A DNA stretch of 64,000 bases, taken from assembly GCF_003813965.1 (NCBI RefSeq), contig NZ_CP033896.1, positions 2,232,001-2,296,000 on the forward strand, written 5' to 3'. The first letter of the stretch is position 1. Each line of letters begins with the position of its first letter. Position numbers and translations under genes: made by a program. Below the pieces are notes generated by a model that saw only the letters and a list, made by a program, of their open reading frames with translations, made no database searches and was not told the DNA's origin. Shown here in pieces: positions 18,116 to 27,855 of this stretch. This stretch comes from Corynebacterium choanae (lineage in GTDB: Bacteria; Actinomycetota; Actinomycetes; Mycobacteriales; Mycobacteriaceae).

Positions 18116-19309
18116 CTACGGTTGAGCAGGTTGCAAAGTCGGCACCCAGCCTGCATCCCATGCCGCCACAACAGATCCAAATAGTCGCACCCCAACCTCG
18201 AGTGCACGCTCATCAACTACCAGATCAGCCCGGTGAAGATCCGGTTTTTCGCCTTGCCCGTTCCAGCACCCTAACCGCGCCATCGACCCAGGCACATGCT
18301 CTAAATACCAGGAGAAATCCTCCCCACCTGACGACTGTGGTGCCTGCACCACCGCATGCGGGTCAATACTGGTTGCCGCATGAGCAAAAAATGCGGTCGC
18401 CACCTCATCGTTCACCACTGGTGGCACCCCCTTGGTGTACACCACCTCGTGAGTGACGCCAGTAGGGGCAAGAATGTCAGCAATCAGTTGTCGAACTGTT
18501 TGCTCAATTGTGCGCCAAGTGGCGATATCGGCTGTCCGAACCGTACCTGAAATACTTCCCGATTCCGGGATCGCATTTGCCGCATAACCGGCGTTTATCG
18601 TGCCAAAAACAAGTACAGTACCTGTCCGCGGATCAATGCGGCGGGACAATAGCGCCGGCAATTGTGTCACCACACTAGAAAGCGCATACACCACGTCGGC
18701 GGTAATTTGCGGCCGGGAAGTGTGCCCACCCGGTCCATGAACTTTCACCTCAAGCACATCCGACGCTGAAGTGATCGCACCGGTGCGCAGCCCAATGGTT
18801 CCGGTTCGCAGCTTCGGTTCCGCATGGGCAGCAAAAATCGCAGCCACATCATCGAGTGCACCCCACGAAATCACCTGTGGCGCCCCGCCGTCCATGACTT
18901 CTTCTGCTGGTTGGAAGATGCAACGAACCGGCTGCGTGAGAGGCGCATCTGCTAACGCGCAGGCAAGTCCCATCACAATGGCTGTGTGCAGATCATGGCC
19001 GCAGGCGTGCATCACTCCAGCAACTGTGCTGGTAAACGGTTCTCCACTGGCTTCCGTAATCGGTAATGCATCAATATCAGCCCTGATCGCAATTCGATCA
19101 CCGCTAGCCGGACCGATATCGACCATCAACCCTGTTCCCGGGAACCGGGTGACCGCAAGCCCATGGGTTTGCAATGTAGTGGCGATAAAATCCGTGGTGG
19201 AATGCTCCATGTGGGACAACTCTGGATGCGCGTGAAGATGCCGTCGCCATTGCACCATCTCTTCGCCGTGGGCGGCGAGCCAACGGTTAATATGCGCCTG
19301 TAATTGCAT
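18116..19309 (-). CDS. M20-family amidohydrolase (hippurate hydrolase/IAA-amino acid hydrolase type)
   Basis: A cytoplasmic di-metal peptidase or amidohydrolase that cleaves N-acyl amino acids or similar amides. Family motifs are all visible: HAHPELS, DIDALPI, HACGHDLHTA (metal ligands Cys and His), FQPAEE (catalytic Glu), HGPGGHTSRP and GGEDFSWYL. The start at ATG 19307-19309 gives 397 aa, normal for the family; a frame 43 codons longer is open but its extra residues do not look native. GGGGAG lies very close to this ATG. In C. glutamicum a related amidohydrolase gene sits near upp, as I recall. The substrate cannot be told from sequence. Confidence 0.88.
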   Translation of the reverse strand: MQLQAHINRWLAAHGEEMVQWRRHLHAHPELSHMEHSTTDFIATTLQTHGLAVTRFPGTGLMVDIGPASGDRIAIRADIDALPITEASGEPFTSTVAGVMHACGHDLHTAIVMGLACALADAPLTQPVRCIFQPAEEVMDGGAPQVISWGALDDVAAIFAAHAEPKLRTGTIGLRTGAITSASDVLEVKVHGPGGHTSRPQITADVVYALSSVVTQLPALLSRRIDPRTGTVLVFGTINAGYAANAIPESGSISGTVRTADIATWRTIEQTVRQLIADILAPTGVTHEVVYTKGVPPVVNDEVATAFFAHAATSIDPHAVVQAPQSSGGEDFSWYLEHVPGSMARLGCWNGQGEKPDLHRADLVVDERALEVGVRLFGSVVAAWDAGWVPTLQPAQP

Positions 19310-19784
19310 GTCTCCCCAAGCATTTCCGTTGTGTCGAATAATGAAGTGATTTGCCGATCGAATAGTCAAGCAGGCAACACCAGCAGCAACCCGGTGGCAG
19401 ACAGCTGTAAGAAACCAGTCGGAAGTGTATCCCACCACAATACTGGGTAGGATCCATCATTCGGCTTCCAGCTGTTCACAGCCCAAACCGGTCAACAACC
19501 GGTTAGGTACTCATCGGCCAATGGCGCAAACAGGCGCCCCACCAGTCAACCTGTGCAGGTGACTTAGCGGTGTGTTGTGGTTGTATCCCACCGCAAGAAC
19601 TGTCCGCCGCGTTCCAATCGACGCAGGAACGCTGCAATGGGCTTGCCGCCGACCAGCCGGCCGGTGAAGCCGCTGGAGGCGCCACTATGCGGTGCTGTGC
19701 CGACAACCGGAAACAAACCGAGATATGCAGGGCGTGCCGGTGCGTTAATTAAAGCCAGTGCCAGTCTCCTGCGCAGGCTGAAAC
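19310..19784. other. intergenic region between amidohydrolase and upp
   Basis: About 475 bp upstream of the amidohydrolase and downstream of upp. A 7-bp inverted repeat AACCGGT...ACCGGTT (19486-19504) is the only structure I see. It could be a weak terminator for upp or an operator. No gene is recognisable. Confidence 0.5.
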
Positions 19785-20423
19785 CTAGTGCAGATCAATA
19801 TTGCGTGGACCATACAGCCGGTCGCCGGCATCGCCTAACCCTGGAACAATATAGGCGTCCTCGTTCAAATCCGGGTCGATCGTCGCAGTCACCAAACGGA
19901 CTGGAAGACCAGATTTTTCCAAGGCGTCAACCCCCGCCTGGGCACTGACCATACACACTGCTGTGATATCCGTAGCACCCCGCTCATGCAGCAGCCGCAG
20001 CGCATGCAGCATTGAGCCTCCGGTGGCCAACATCGGATCGATTACAAACACACTCCGCCCGCTGAGATCCTTTGGAAGCGCCTCTAAATACGGAACCGGT
20101 TCATGGGTTTCCTCGTCGCGGGCAAGGCCAATAAACCCAACCTGTGCATCAGGGATCATCGACAACGCCGGATCAACCATTCCCAACCCGGCGCGAATCA
20201 CCGGCACAATAATTGGAGGGTTTTTCAACCGGCTGCCGGTAGCAACTGCCACCGGGGTGGCACAGTCAAATGTTTCTACGGCAAGTCCACGGGATGCCTC
20301 ATAAACAAGCATTGCGCCGAGATCAGCGAGGGCGGCGCGGAAACCAACATTGTCGGTGCGCTTATCGCGCATGATGGTCAAGCGGGAAGCGGCCAGCGGA
20401 TGGGTGACGATATGGATCTGCAT
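19785..20423 (-). CDS. upp: uracil phosphoribosyltransferase
   Basis: Salvages uracil by joining it to PRPP to give UMP, in the cytoplasm. The 212-aa protein has the family markers: the N-terminal [13 protein letters not shown] segment, the PRPP loop in [13 protein letters not shown], and the uracil-binding C-terminal stretch [15 protein letters not shown]. Start ATG 20421-20423 has no ribosome binding site directly before it. TTAGACTTAATAACT precedes the ATG, so a leaderless transcript with a TAGACT -10 element is possible but unproven. It is divergent from the helical-protein/NlpC pair at 20488. Confidence 0.95.
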   Translation of the reverse strand: MQIHIVTHPLAASRLTIMRDKRTDNVGFRAALADLGAMLVYEASRGLAVETFDCATPVAVATGSRLKNPPIIVPVIRAGLGMVDPALSMIPDAQVGFIGLARDEETHEPVPYLEALPKDLSGRSVFVIDPMLATGGSMLHALRLLHERGATDITAVCMVSAQAGVDALEKSGLPVRLVTATIDPDLNEDAYIVPGLGDAGDRLYGPRNIDLH

Positions 20424-20487
20424 AGTTATTAAGTCTAAAACGTTTCCCCCGGAACCGAACACCCAAGGTGCAAAGTCATACGAAACT

Positions 20488-20847
20488 ATGACCACAATGC
20501 AGCACAATCAGCAGCCTGCGACAGCATATGCCCAGCAGTTAGCCCTCGACGAACAACTCGCGGCACAGTGTTTGACCGTTTTACGCGACTATGCCGCAAC
20601 CTTGAGCAGTCTTGCCGGGGCAGCCCCACCGACAATGACAGAGGTCACCGGACTGTTTGGCGCCGCCCACCAGGAAGCAATGCGGGACTATCAGCAAGTA
20701 ATCGACCAATGTGCAGCGGTAGTAACGGACACCGTTGACTACATGGACAATTTTATGGCCACCGCCACACAGCTCGATGCACACCTTGCAGAATCATTTG
20801 ATCGCACAGCAGCTAGCCAGCACGAATTTATTCGACAGGAATGGTGA
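20488..20847 (+). CDS. small all-helical protein, possible WXG100/EspC-like partner
   Basis: A 119-aa acidic protein that looks helical throughout: long runs of Ala, Gln, Leu and Asp with heptad-like spacing and very few glycines outside LAGAAPP and LFGAAH. It has no signal peptide and no membrane segment. Size and helix pattern resemble ESX-associated proteins of the EspC/WXG100 type, but I see no clear WxG turn or YxxxD/E secretion signal, so that link is only a suggestion. The start is ATG 20488 (a second Met follows three codons on). Its stop overlaps the start of the NlpC/P60 gene by 7 nt (ATGGTGA), so the two are probably translationally coupled and act together. Confidence 0.7.
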   Translation: MTTMQHNQQPATAYAQQLALDEQLAAQCLTVLRDYAATLSSLAGAAPPTMTEVTGLFGAAHQEAMRDYQQVIDQCAAVVTDTVDYMDNFMATATQLDAHLAESFDRTAASQHEFIRQEW

Positions 20848-22025
20848 GCGAATTGCCGCCGACGATAGATCCAATCGCCGAGGTCACATCGCTTATCACC
20901 GCGATAGGACAGCAGGCCGCAAATACACAGCTACCGGCAGTGGACTTCCCTTCCCTGCCGCAGGAAGCGGCAACGCTTGCACACATGACAGGTGCCGAAC
21001 CAACCCTGCTTACAGCCGCGTGTACACGACTGCAAGAAGTCGGCGACCAAATCAACCACATCAATGCTGGCTGTCACGATCACCTCGCCGTGTTCATTAG
21101 CAGCCTAGATCGGCTCGCCGACAAACTTAACCAACAGGTTGCGCACATCCAGGGTTTGCACACGATCTATGGTTCGATGTTCCCAGTGGCTGAGTTACTG
21201 CGCACCGTCGCCGCGACCGCTGCGGAAACAGTGGCCGCCATAGAACACCAATTCCATGAAACGCTGACACCGCTGACTATCGCTTTACGACAAGTCCAAA
21301 CAGAATGCCAGGACATAGCAGCACTGTTGCGCAATCATCACGCAAAAGGCATCCCGATCCCGGATGTCAATACTGACACCGCCCTTGCTGCTGCCGTTGC
21401 TGTTCGTAGCGCACTCCGTGTCCCTGATTCACCGATTGCAACCGATCAAGCTTCGACCGCAGCACTGACCCAAGCGGCCTCGGTGATAAACGAACCGTTG
21501 CGCACGATTGCCGCGCCGGTGGCTGCCGGGTTTACTGCTGTTCCAACCGGGCTACTGCGATCCTTAGCAATACCGCCGCAAACTCTGCAACCACTAGCTG
21601 CCATGGTTACTCCTGCGTCGGCGGCTGATGTTCCAACCAGTAGCCCCACCGCTGTAGGGACTGCCACTGAAGAGCAACGACGCCGTGGACAGCAGGCCGC
21701 AAATGCTGCGCTGTCGGCAGTTGGAACTCCCTACCAGTGGGGTGGGAATACCCCGGGGAAAGGACTTGACTGTTCCGGGTTAACCAAATGGGCTTGGGCG
21801 CAAGCAGGTGTCGACATTCCACGGCTTGCGCAGCACCAAACAGTCGGCAGTCCTGTTGCGTTCCATGCCATGATCCCCGGTGATCTGTTGGTGTGGGATG
21901 GACATGTGGCCATGTATGTCGGCAATGGGCAGCTCGTGGAAGCAGGTAACCCGGTTAGCGTGTCACCAGTGCGTACTACCAACAGCGGCATGAAGTTTTA
22001 CGGCTGTTTCCGTCCCACTGGATAG
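20841..22025 (+). CDS. NlpC/P60-domain hydrolase without signal peptide
   Basis: A 394-aa protein with a helical N-terminal part (about 1-200), a low-complexity Ala/Pro/Thr linker and a C-terminal NlpC/P60 domain (about 275-394). Catalytic residues are visible: C311 in LDCSGLTKWA, H355 in WDGHVAMYVG, and a polar residue expected in VEAGNP. NlpC/P60 enzymes usually cut D-Glu-DAP bonds in peptidoglycan stem peptides. There is no N-terminal signal peptide, although the substrate lies outside the membrane, so export by a non-Sec route or with the upstream protein is implied. It overlaps that gene by 7 nt. C. glutamicum has similar genes next to upp, as I recall. Confidence 0.85.
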   Translation: MVSELPPTIDPIAEVTSLITAIGQQAANTQLPAVDFPSLPQEAATLAHMTGAEPTLLTAACTRLQEVGDQINHINAGCHDHLAVFISSLDRLADKLNQQVAHIQGLHTIYGSMFPVAELLRTVAATAAETVAAIEHQFHETLTPLTIALRQVQTECQDIAALLRNHHAKGIPIPDVNTDTALAAAVAVRSALRVPDSPIATDQASTAALTQAASVINEPLRTIAAPVAAGFTAVPTGLLRSLAIPPQTLQPLAAMVTPASAADVPTSSPTAVGTATEEQRRRGQQAANAALSAVGTPYQWGGNTPGKGLDCSGLTKWAWAQAGVDIPRLAQHQTVGSPVAFHAMIPGDLLVWDGHVAMYVGNGQLVEAGNPVSVSPVRTTNSGMKFYGCFRPTG

Positions 22026-22433
22026 CCCCGCTGTTGTCGTCGGCTGTACAAGAATCACCGGCACCTCTCCTTGCAGGGTGCAACACTCAGCGTTACCTGT
22101 TGGAGCCACTAACTTGCACTTCGCCAACCCTTGGCAGGGATCTCGGGGATCGGTGATGCTACTCGTCAGGGAAAACAACCTGATACGTATTTCCTTGCTG
22201 CAAGGAACACTGCGGTTGCCTGCCATGGTTTCCCTGCTGGTCGAACACCACTGATTTTTAGTTGTGAATTTTATGTTTCGAAACATCTCCGTTTTCTGCC
22301 CGTACGCTGGTGTTTTATCCTCATATCATGCTTGGATGCAGCGAGGATGAACTGGGATGCGATCCCCTGCAACTGTGGCTAAAGTGCAGCCGGTAAATGA
22401 CTCTCACGCTTGCCCCCGCTAGGATTTACCCTC
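22026..22433. other. intergenic region
   Basis: About 400 bp between two rightward genes. A short perfect inverted repeat TTCCTTG-ctg-CAAGGAA lies at 22191-22207, without a following U-run. I see no gene and no clear promoter. Confidence 0.5.
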
Positions 22434-23669
22434 ATGGCACACAATGGACCAGATCACATCATCCCTTTGCAGGTGTCGCTCACAGCTGGCGACTTCTACA
22501 CCCTGTGGGCTCCGAGTTGGAAAAGCAGGGGCGAGGAATGGCAGGCATTTCTCGGTAAGGGTGATGCACTGACCATGTTCACCAGCCCCGGGGCAGTGCT
22601 GCACTTCCTGGAAACCGAACCACATCATGATCTTGCCGACCATCCACGCTGGGAAGCCTTCCAAGCAACCGGCGATCAGCGGGTCAACCCGGGCACTATT
22701 GGCGGCAACATCGATCTCATCGGGGTTCCTGCGCTGTTAGCCGACCGTCCGTCACACGAGAATGTTTCCGCGGTTGCCCGAGCCTTCCAGGTGGCACGCA
22801 GCATCGGCGACGTGTTGGCTCTGACCACAGTGCAATCCTTCTTCGCTTCCTATTCTGTGCTGAACAATGTGGAACGAGGCGCCGACCACTATGCCGACGA
22901 AGGCGGTGCCGCCGAGTGGAGCTCGGTGGGTCGGGTGATTCTCTCCAACTGGGATAGTGTCGTCGATGCTATCGATGAAGCAGTAGAGATTTATCCCATC
23001 GATAGCGACACAGAATCAGCTGCACAACAGCGGGTAGAAACTGCGCAGAAAGCCGCCGATGAAGCCCGTGAGCAGCTCGAAGCACAGCGGAAAGCGGCAG
23101 CTGGCAGCGTTGACCCTTATGACGCATCGATTTGGGGGCAAGCCGGCATCGATCCGGTGAAAATCTCTATCGACGGCAAGATTCTTTACACCCTGCGCAC
23201 CTATGTGTCAGGTCAGCCGGTGTTCCTCGGTCACTTCGGGGAGATCTACACCTTCAACTCGCGTAAAGCGATGGTGCGATGGCTGGCTGAACATTCCGAA
23301 CATGACTTGGCGAAACTTGCCACCTGGCCGGATGTCATGATGCAAGTCAACAATGGCACCCTCGAGGCGATGGTCCATCCGGATAACGCTTATTCTTTCC
23401 AGGGTTTGACGCAAGATATTGCGGCCGGCCCGGATTCGGTGGACACCACACAGATGCGTCAAGCCTACGAGCTGCTCGCTGACGCAGCAGACTGGGCGCG
23501 CGACGACGGAGTGAACTCGGTGCTGGTGGCTAACCCAGAGCTGCAGCAATACATTTCCTACATGTTGGGGGCTGCCGGTGGCTATCGTCCATCCGCTCCG
23601 TACACCAAGGAAGCTGACGGCTGGCATCTGCTGGAGGAAAACCTCACCAAACGGTTCAGCAAGTTTTAA
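22434..23669 (+). CDS. conserved hypothetical protein
   Basis: A 411-aa protein that I recognise only as a type of conserved corynebacterial hypothetical. Visible features: an N-terminal globular part with many Trp (FYTLWAPSWKS, GEEWQAFLG), an alanine/glutamate-rich coiled-coil-like stretch near residues 205-225 (QKAADEAREQLEAQRKAA), then a C-terminal globular part with a second FLGHFGEIYTFNSRKAMVRWL motif that resembles the first domain. No signal peptide or membrane helix is seen, so it is probably cytoplasmic. Start ATG 22434 has AGGA about 12 nt upstream. A terminator follows at 23816. Function unknown. Confidence 0.8.
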   Translation: MAHNGPDHIIPLQVSLTAGDFYTLWAPSWKSRGEEWQAFLGKGDALTMFTSPGAVLHFLETEPHHDLADHPRWEAFQATGDQRVNPGTIGGNIDLIGVPALLADRPSHENVSAVARAFQVARSIGDVLALTTVQSFFASYSVLNNVERGADHYADEGGAAEWSSVGRVILSNWDSVVDAIDEAVEIYPIDSDTESAAQQRVETAQKAADEAREQLEAQRKAAAGSVDPYDASIWGQAGIDPVKISIDGKILYTLRTYVSGQPVFLGHFGEIYTFNSRKAMVRWLAEHSEHDLAKLATWPDVMMQVNNGTLEAMVHPDNAYSFQGLTQDIAAGPDSVDTTQMRQAYELLADAADWARDDGVNSVLVANPELQQYISYMLGAAGGYRPSAPYTKEADGWHLLEENLTKRFSKF

Positions 23670-23815
23670 CCCCCGGGGATAATCGCTGCACGACCCGGTG
23701 CTCATCTGTGTGCTGGAAGGCACCCGGTTGATACCGTTGGTTGTTTGCAGTGACCTGCCGGTCAGTCAACAATTCGGGGGATCACTAAGTTGGCTTGGTT
23801 TCCTGGAATATTGCA

Positions 23816-23866
23816 CACCCCAGCCTGTTCGGGCGCTGATTGCACCCGATCATGCTGGGGTGTTTT
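23816..23866 (+). terminator. terminator between convergent genes
   Basis: Arms CACCCCAGC (23816-23824) and GCTGGGGTG (23854-23862) are followed by TTTTC. The loop contains a further TCGGG/CCCGA pairing. It serves the rightward hypothetical gene and lies before the end of the convergent adenosine deaminase gene. Confidence 0.8.
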
Positions 23867-23932
23867 CGATGGTTGCACTGCCGGGGAACAGGTGCGCTGT
23901 GGGGCAGGCTTTTCCCATCTGTGCGGCGCGTG

Positions 23933-25177
23933 TCAGCGTTGGATCGTTGCCACGATTTCGCGGGCAGGTTCGAGATATTGTTTCCTGAGTTGGTCCACTA
24001 CAGCAACCGGTCCGAAGGCAGCGTCGAGTGCTGCTGCCTGCATGTCGATGATCTGTGCCGGTGAAAGTGTGAAGTGGTGGGCGGCGGTGGCGAGTTCGCT
24101 GGCGAGGGTGACACCACTGATAAGTCGATTGTCGGTGTTGATTCCGGCGCTGATGTGGTTTTCGAGCAGCGTTGGCAGCACATGATTGTCCAGTGTGTCG
24201 ACTGCCCCGGTTTGGAGATTCGAGGTTGGGCAGCATTCGATGTGGATGCGTCGCTGCTCAATGGTGCGGGCAAGAGGTCCTAGCTGCCACGGGCTGGTTG
24301 GGTTGCTGGTGGGCTGTATGTCGTCGCAGATCGCACAGCCGTGGCCGATTCGGCCGGCACCGGCGTCGATGGCTTGTTTGATGGAATCGACTCCGGCGGC
24401 TTCGCCGGCGTGCATCGTCATCGGTATTGCGTAACGGCGGATAAGTTGGAGTGCGGCAGTGTGGGTGTGGGGAAGGAATCCGTGTTCAGGTCCGGCCAGG
24501 TCGAATCCGACGACGTGTGCAAGTCGCGGAGTCATGTGTTGCACCTCGGTGTAGCTGGGGTTGTCGTCGAGTTGTGGTGATGCTTGTTGGCGCATAGCGC
24601 GCACGGTGGCGAGTGCTGCTTGTTGAACATCGGTGGGGTCTTGCCGCATACCGCAGACGAGCAGTCCTACCCATTGACTGTCGGCACGGTCGGCTAACGC
24701 CGTGGCTACAGCAGTGTTGGCGACGTGAAGTACTTCGTCGTAGGTCATGCCGCCGCGGGTATGCAGTCCGGGGGCGAACCGGATTTCTGCATAGATTATG
24801 TGTTGGCGGGCGAAGTCTTCGATTGCTTCGGTGATTACGCGGGTTAGTGCTTCCGGGGTTTGCATCACCGCGGTGGTGTGGCCGAAGGGGATAAGGTACT
24901 CCTCAAGGGATCCGGAGTTTGCTTGCGCATGGAGGATCGTTTCGAGGGTGTGCGCGTCGCTGCTGGGGAGTTTGGTGTAGCCGCATTCGGCGCTCAGGTC
25001 GATGAGCGTTTGTGGCCGCAGTCCCCCGTCGAGATGATCGTGGAGAAGTACTTTCGGCATGGCGGTGTAAAGGTTGTGCTGCTCGTCGGCTTCGCCGGGG
25101 TGGGTGCAGGCTTGAGTGAACGCGGCAAGAATCTGTTCGCGATAGTTTGCAGTAAGCGGGCTGTTGCTGGGGTTCAT
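23933..25177 (-). CDS. add: adenosine deaminase
   Basis: Zinc enzyme that converts adenosine or deoxyadenosine to inosine or deoxyinosine in purine salvage. Motifs of the family appear in order: LHDHLDGGLRP (HxH zinc ligands), MHAGE (zinc His and catalytic Glu), IGHG, and GINTDN in place of the usual STDDP-type motif near the C-terminus. Length 414 aa, slightly above the family norm. Start ATG 25175-25177 was chosen because the 31 codons further upstream look non-native. It is divergent from the carboxypeptidase gene and has no obvious operon partner. Confidence 0.92.
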   Translation of the reverse strand: MNPSNSPLTANYREQILAAFTQACTHPGEADEQHNLYTAMPKVLLHDHLDGGLRPQTLIDLSAECGYTKLPSSDAHTLETILHAQANSGSLEEYLIPFGHTTAVMQTPEALTRVITEAIEDFARQHIIYAEIRFAPGLHTRGGMTYDEVLHVANTAVATALADRADSQWVGLLVCGMRQDPTDVQQAALATVRAMRQQASPQLDDNPSYTEVQHMTPRLAHVVGFDLAGPEHGFLPHTHTAALQLIRRYAIPMTMHAGEAAGVDSIKQAIDAGAGRIGHGCAICDDIQPTSNPTSPWQLGPLARTIEQRRIHIECCPTSNLQTGAVDTLDNHVLPTLLENHISAGINTDNRLISGVTLASELATAAHHFTLSPAQIIDMQAAALDAAFGPVAVVDQLRKQYLEPAREIVATIQR

Positions 25178-25347
25178 GGTGTGTAAGCGTAGTGGCAGAT
25201 CCTTGCGGTGTGGGGTTTCCGCGGGGTTGCCGGTGGTAAATAACCGGCTGCGGGGTGTGACGTGCCGCAAGGTTGGTGTCGCTTGATAGCTGTGTCGGCG
25301 ACCCTGCTGGCTGCATTGGAGAGGGCGGTGTTTTAGGCTTGTTCACC

Positions 25348-26679
25348 ATGACAGTTTCTGCGGTACGGCCGCTGCTGGTGGGGCTTGCCTTGGCGGTGGC
25401 CGGTAACCTGCTTCCGGTTTCACTTCCGACAGCTAGCGCGTTTACTCCGCCAACTCGTACTGCTGCCCCGGATACGTCCCGGTGCCCATTTCGGTTCAGC
25501 CCGCCGCCGGCGGTGGATACTTCTGAAGTGCCGAAACCTGGTCAGACTTCCCCTGCCGCGCTGCCGCTGCCGGCTCACACCCCGGGCGGGAAGGGGCTGG
25601 AGAGTTGCGATATTGTCGCCGCTGCAGGGTTTGCTGTTCCAGAAGAGCTCACTGCAGCATCGTGGATTGTGTTTGATATTGATCGGGGCACAGTGCTTGC
25701 CGCGAAGGATCCACATGGACGATATCGTCCAGCGAGCATTATTAAAGTGCTCTTAGCGCTAGTTGCGATCGACGAGCTTGATCCCACCACCCGCTATACG
25801 GCAACCCGCGCCGATGCCGACATGGAAGGCTCCCGGGTGGGGCTTGGCGCCGGCGGTGTCTATAGTGTCGATGATTTGCTGCACGGGCTGGTGATGAGTT
25901 CCGGCAATGATGCAGCGCACGCCCTCGCGCAGCTGCTGGGTGGTGATCAGGCCGCGAATGGAAAAGTCAATGCGCTGGCGAAGAAACTAGGCACAACCGG
26001 TACTTTTGTGGCGAACTATTCCGGGTTGGATGGCCCCGGTCAGATGACCACCGCCTTCGATATGGCGTTGGTGTATCGGAAAGCCTGGTTAACGAATGCG
26101 TTTGTGCGGCTGGTTACGACCAAGTCGGTAAACTTCCCCGGCTACGGGGACAATCCCGGGTTTGAAGTGTGGAATGACAACGGGTTGCTGTTTTCCGACG
26201 AGGGTTCCCTCGGCGGGAAAACAGGTTACACCGATGATGCTTTGCACACCTATGCGGGTGCGGTAGAACGCAACGGCCGCCGACTTGCTGTCGTGGTGTT
26301 AAACACCACCATTGATGCAGGTCGCGCCTGGGAGCAGGGGCAGCGACTGCTCGACGCAGGGTTTGCCACCGCACCCACTGCCTCCATCGGAACAGTGACG
26401 CCGGCACCGGCCACCCCGCCGACGGGTGAACCAACCGATCCACCCACCAAACACTCCTCCACAAGCACCATCCCACCGGTGCCGACCACAACTGCGAATA
26501 ATGAAGCCGCAACAAGATCAGCACCCTCCTCCCCTGGAAACACCCAGCCGGCTGCGGCATCGTTTACCAGTTCATCCCGCCTGCTCGGCACAGCCGCCTG
26601 GGTGGTCGTCACACTAGTGGTCATCGCAGTGCTGCTGCTCAGCCGCTGGCAGCGGCGTCGACAACCACGCCACCAGTAG
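25348..26679 (+). CDS. D-alanyl-D-alanine carboxypeptidase, membrane anchored
   Basis: A penicillin-binding protein of peptidase family S11 that trims the terminal D-Ala from peptidoglycan stem peptides on the cell surface. The 443-aa protein has a signal peptide (cleavage near TASA-FT), a proline-rich spacer, and the catalytic motifs S130-I-I-K133 (in RPASIIKVLL), SGN (SSGNDAA) and KTG (GGKTGYT). After the catalytic domain come a Pro/Thr/Ser linker and a C-terminal transmembrane helix with a basic tail (SRWQRRRQPRHQ). Start ATG 25348 lies directly before the signal peptide. The next gene begins 78 bp downstream and also encodes an envelope protein, so the two may be co-transcribed. Confidence 0.92.
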   Translation: MTVSAVRPLLVGLALAVAGNLLPVSLPTASAFTPPTRTAAPDTSRCPFRFSPPPAVDTSEVPKPGQTSPAALPLPAHTPGGKGLESCDIVAAAGFAVPEELTAASWIVFDIDRGTVLAAKDPHGRYRPASIIKVLLALVAIDELDPTTRYTATRADADMEGSRVGLGAGGVYSVDDLLHGLVMSSGNDAAHALAQLLGGDQAANGKVNALAKKLGTTGTFVANYSGLDGPGQMTTAFDMALVYRKAWLTNAFVRLVTTKSVNFPGYGDNPGFEVWNDNGLLFSDEGSLGGKTGYTDDALHTYAGAVERNGRRLAVVVLNTTIDAGRAWEQGQRLLDAGFATAPTASIGTVTPAPATPPTGEPTDPPTKHSSTSTIPPVPTTTANNEAATRSAPSSPGNTQPAAASFTSSSRLLGTAAWVVVTLVVIAVLLLSRWQRRRQPRHQ

Positions 26680-26757
26680 CCGACCGTGCGAACCGCTGCC
26701 CGGTGCTGCAGCTACCTCACGCCACCAATCTTTCTCTAGGAACCCCGGGATACGCCA

Positions 26758-27855
26758 GTGAATCGTTTTGCTTGTCGCAGTGCTGCGGTAGCGACCGCTG
26801 CCCTGCTGCTTGTGGGTGCCGCGCCGGGCGCAACCGCGGCGACCACACGAGTTTCTTTTCCACTCACCTGCCAGGCGCAATCACCTATTGCCGTCGGTGA
26901 TCTCACCACCACCATTGACCCGGTGTATGTGTCAATAACTGCACCCCGCCAACTCGAGGTCGGGAAAGAAGCAACCGTCACTCTTGTGGTGCATCCGGTG
27001 CGCATCGACATAGGCAAACTTCCCCTGCGGGGGGCGCTGCAAGAGGCCAGCCGCATCAAGGTTGATGTTCGCTTCACCGGTGCACGATCAATTCAGGCAT
27101 CCACCGCCGAACCGTCTGGAACCATTACAGGTTTGCAAGCCTTCGTCGTCGACGATCAGGGCAATCCTCGCCCCACCGGGCAGATTGTGCGAATGGCCGG
27201 GGCGGACAATGCCACGATTGGGTTATCACCACACCGCGGCAGCGAGTCGACTGCGGGCGCCACGCTACCGCTGAGCCAAGGAACAATGGAGCTGTCGTTC
27301 CCACCAGTGAACGTTCGCTTCACCCCGGAGTCCACCGCCGCCGTAGTCATCGGTGTAAATACTGCCGGTACGGCCGCACAGTTCGCCCACCGGGACAATG
27401 CGTTAACCCTGCTGTTGCACGCGACTGCCCCACTTGTTGGGGATGTGTGGGTGCCAGTGATGTGCTCCCCGCGGCGGGACAACAACGCTGCTCTCGCATC
27501 AACAGCCACTGCGTTACTGCGTATCCCTGTTGTTGATCCGGCACGGCAAACAGCACGGACGAACACTGCCCGCGCAACAACTCCCAGCACCAAAACTCCC
27601 ACCACTGCATCGACTACCACCAGGCGGCACACTGCACAAGACACCACCACGCAGACGGGGTCGGCTGGCTCATCGACCGCTACCACGCAATCTTCAAAAA
27701 CTTCGCCGGCCGACAGCGCAGAGATACCGGCAACTACCGACGCCGCCCCACGGCAACAAGTAAAACGCTGGACACTGGTGGCGTGGCTTGCCGCCGGTGT
27801 CATAGTTTCAGGCGGGCTACTGGTTAGCCGCGCCACGCGACGCCGCCGCAAATAA
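26758..27855 (+). CDS. secreted membrane-anchored protein, paralog A of a three-member envelope family
   Basis: A 365-aa protein with a signal peptide (cleavage near GATA-AT), an N-terminal domain of about 210 residues bounded by C38 and C236, a Thr/Ser-rich linker (about 260-330) and a C-terminal transmembrane helix with an RATRRRRK tail. The domain shares the order TC...VGK..TV...GL.AF.V....P.G.I.R.A.ADNATI..SP...CSPR with the protein at 32814, so the two are clear paralogs; the protein at 35217 is a more distant third. The two cysteines probably form a disulfide. The start is GTG 26758 after AGGAACCCC. No enzyme motif is visible and the function is unknown. Confidence 0.8.
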   Translation: MNRFACRSAAVATAALLLVGAAPGATAATTRVSFPLTCQAQSPIAVGDLTTTIDPVYVSITAPRQLEVGKEATVTLVVHPVRIDIGKLPLRGALQEASRIKVDVRFTGARSIQASTAEPSGTITGLQAFVVDDQGNPRPTGQIVRMAGADNATIGLSPHRGSESTAGATLPLSQGTMELSFPPVNVRFTPESTAAVVIGVNTAGTAAQFAHRDNALTLLLHATAPLVGDVWVPVMCSPRRDNNAALASTATALLRIPVVDPARQTARTNTARATTPSTKTPTTASTTTRRHTAQDTTTQTGSAGSSTATTQSSKTSPADSAEIPATTDAAPRQQVKRWTLVAWLAAGVIVSGGLLVSRATRRRRK

